Source of the DNA: Tribonema minus
Taxonomy: Eukaryota; Sar; Xanthophyceae; Tribonematales; Tribonemataceae
DNA length: 64,000 bases
Reading direction: 5' to 3'
NCBI GenBank assembly: GCA_017506865.1
Contig: JAFCMP010000223.1
Span: 496,001 to 560,000 of the forward strand
The notes under the pieces were generated by a model that did not search any database, was not told the origin of the DNA, and was given only the letters and a program-made list of their open reading frames with translations. The position numbers and the translations under genes were made by a program. Shown piece by piece: positions 63,334-64,000 of this stretch (its first letter is position 1; the number at the start of each line of letters is the position of its first letter).

Positions 63334-63469
63334 CTACGCTAGCAGTTGAGATTTTAATGTGCCCAAATGTTCACCAGCCTTTCCCGAAGTTTTACACGAA
63401 TCGCTCGAATGCTTGCTTAAATCTACCGTATACTCTCTCAACTCATCCCAATGCTGAAAGCTTGCCTGA

Positions 63470-63532
63470 AAAGTTCGCCCAAGTCCCCCGAAAGTTCGCC
63501 CTAGTCCCGCGAAAGTTCGCCCAAGTCCCCCG
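63470..63532. repeat. three tandem 21-bp repeats
   Basis: Units at 63470-63490, 63491-63511 and 63512-63532 begin AAAGTTCGCCC; the first and third are identical. They could be protein-binding sites or a replication-related element. Confidence 0.7.
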
Positions 63533-63858
63533 AATGTCCTCAGAACAACAGTTGCATCATGTCATGTTTGAGGCCATGCTGTGCTAAACCTTGTATATGT
63601 GCGAGACTACTTGAATTCGGTCTTGAATAAATTCAATAGTCTGCAGTTCATCCTGGTTGACTTTTACATGTTTAGTCGACTGCGCAACAGCAGAGCTTCA
63701 AAGATTCGTTGAGTCCTGCAAATGCTGCAATTGCAGGTGTTGCACACGTGGATCAGTTGCAAATCCGAGGGCAGGGCAGAGCTGCCTCACGCGCAAGTTC
63801 GCCGCCACCAACATATTTGTCGACAGCCAGTCGACATTTTGTCCCAAGTCGAAAAAAG

Positions 63859-63868
63859 TCCTACTTGA
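63859..63868 (+). promoter_or_regulatory. TCCTACTTGA element upstream of the right-edge gene
   Basis: GAAAAAAGTCCTACTTGAGATC lies about 110 bases before the ATG at 63981. Confidence 0.4.
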
Positions 63869-63980
63869 GATCTCATATCTGACCTTTTGGAATTCTCAAT
63901 TTGGAAGTAAAGTGTCAGTGTGAGTGTCAGTTGCACACCAGCCTTCACTGCGCACACTTCTCACACACTCCTACGGCAAC

Positions 63981-64000
63981 ATGACATCCATCCAGTCCAC
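63981..64000 (+). CDS. start of a gene truncated by the window edge
   Basis: ATG ACA TCC ATC CAG TCC begins after the TCCTACTTGA element. Too little is present for any identification. Confidence 0.35.

Larger units (their letters stand above)
63334..63980. other. intergenic region of about 650 bp
   Basis: It holds a triple 21-bp repeat and a TCCTACTTGA promoter-like element for the gene at 63981. No supported gene was found. Open frames crossing it lack protein-like composition. Confidence 0.5.

Overview
The window looks like part of the genome of a large eukaryotic DNA virus of the Nucleocytoviricota type, or a copy of one integrated in a protist genome. It is GC-rich and densely coded on both strands. 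It holds several hallmark genes: an A32-type packaging ATPase, a D5-like SF3 helicase, an archaeo-eukaryotic (UL52-type) primase, an A22-type Holliday junction resolvase, PCNA, a clamp-loader-like ATPase, a VLTF-2-like zinc protein and a DUF5767-like protein. No major capsid protein, RNA polymerase subunit, DNA polymerase or tRNA was seen, so a family cannot be assigned. The host is presumably a protist, but nothing in the window names it.

Layout. 0-3 kb: a twice-interrupted helicase gene. 3-16 kb: virion-like membrane proteins, VLTF-2-like factor, resolvase, clamp-loader-like ATPase, packaging ATPase and a NUMOD4-HNH nuclease. 16-25 kb: fibronectin-like protein, divergent H3, a tandem duplication, a spliced RecB/YqaJ-like exonuclease, dUTPase-like and OTU-like proteins, a spliced zinc-ribbon nuclease and a spliced fibre-like gene. 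25-40 kb: a second zinc-ribbon nuclease, two tandem H3 genes, an oligoribonuclease-like exonuclease, a degenerate DNA-ligase-like protein, a kinase with cyclic-nucleotide-binding-like domains, spliced H4, an H2B-H2A doublet and PCNA. 40-54 kb: RING/ankyrin, endonuclease-I-like, membrane proteins and a 2010-residue repeat protein. 54-64 kb: a GH26-like glycosidase, a zinc-finger/nuclease fusion, primase, DUF5767-like protein and a second kinase.

Two features dominate. First, there is an almost complete core-histone set: two H3 genes with canonical tails, one divergent H3, H4, and fused H2B-H2A. One of the H3 genes has a CENP-A-like lengthened loop 1. Second, at least nine short introns of 84-156 nt with spliceosomal borders (seven GT-AG, two GC-AG) interrupt seven genes. 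Joining the exons restores conserved protein sequence, most clearly the GFGG end of histone H4. A virus whose genes need splicing is probably transcribed in the host nucleus.

Two promoter-like signals recur. An A- or T-tract followed by TGT/TGTTG precedes many structural, histone and accessory genes. A TCCCACTTGA or paired TGGGAA element precedes replication and recombination genes. They may mark late and early classes, but that is inference. All protein calls come from reading motifs by eye; no database search was run.
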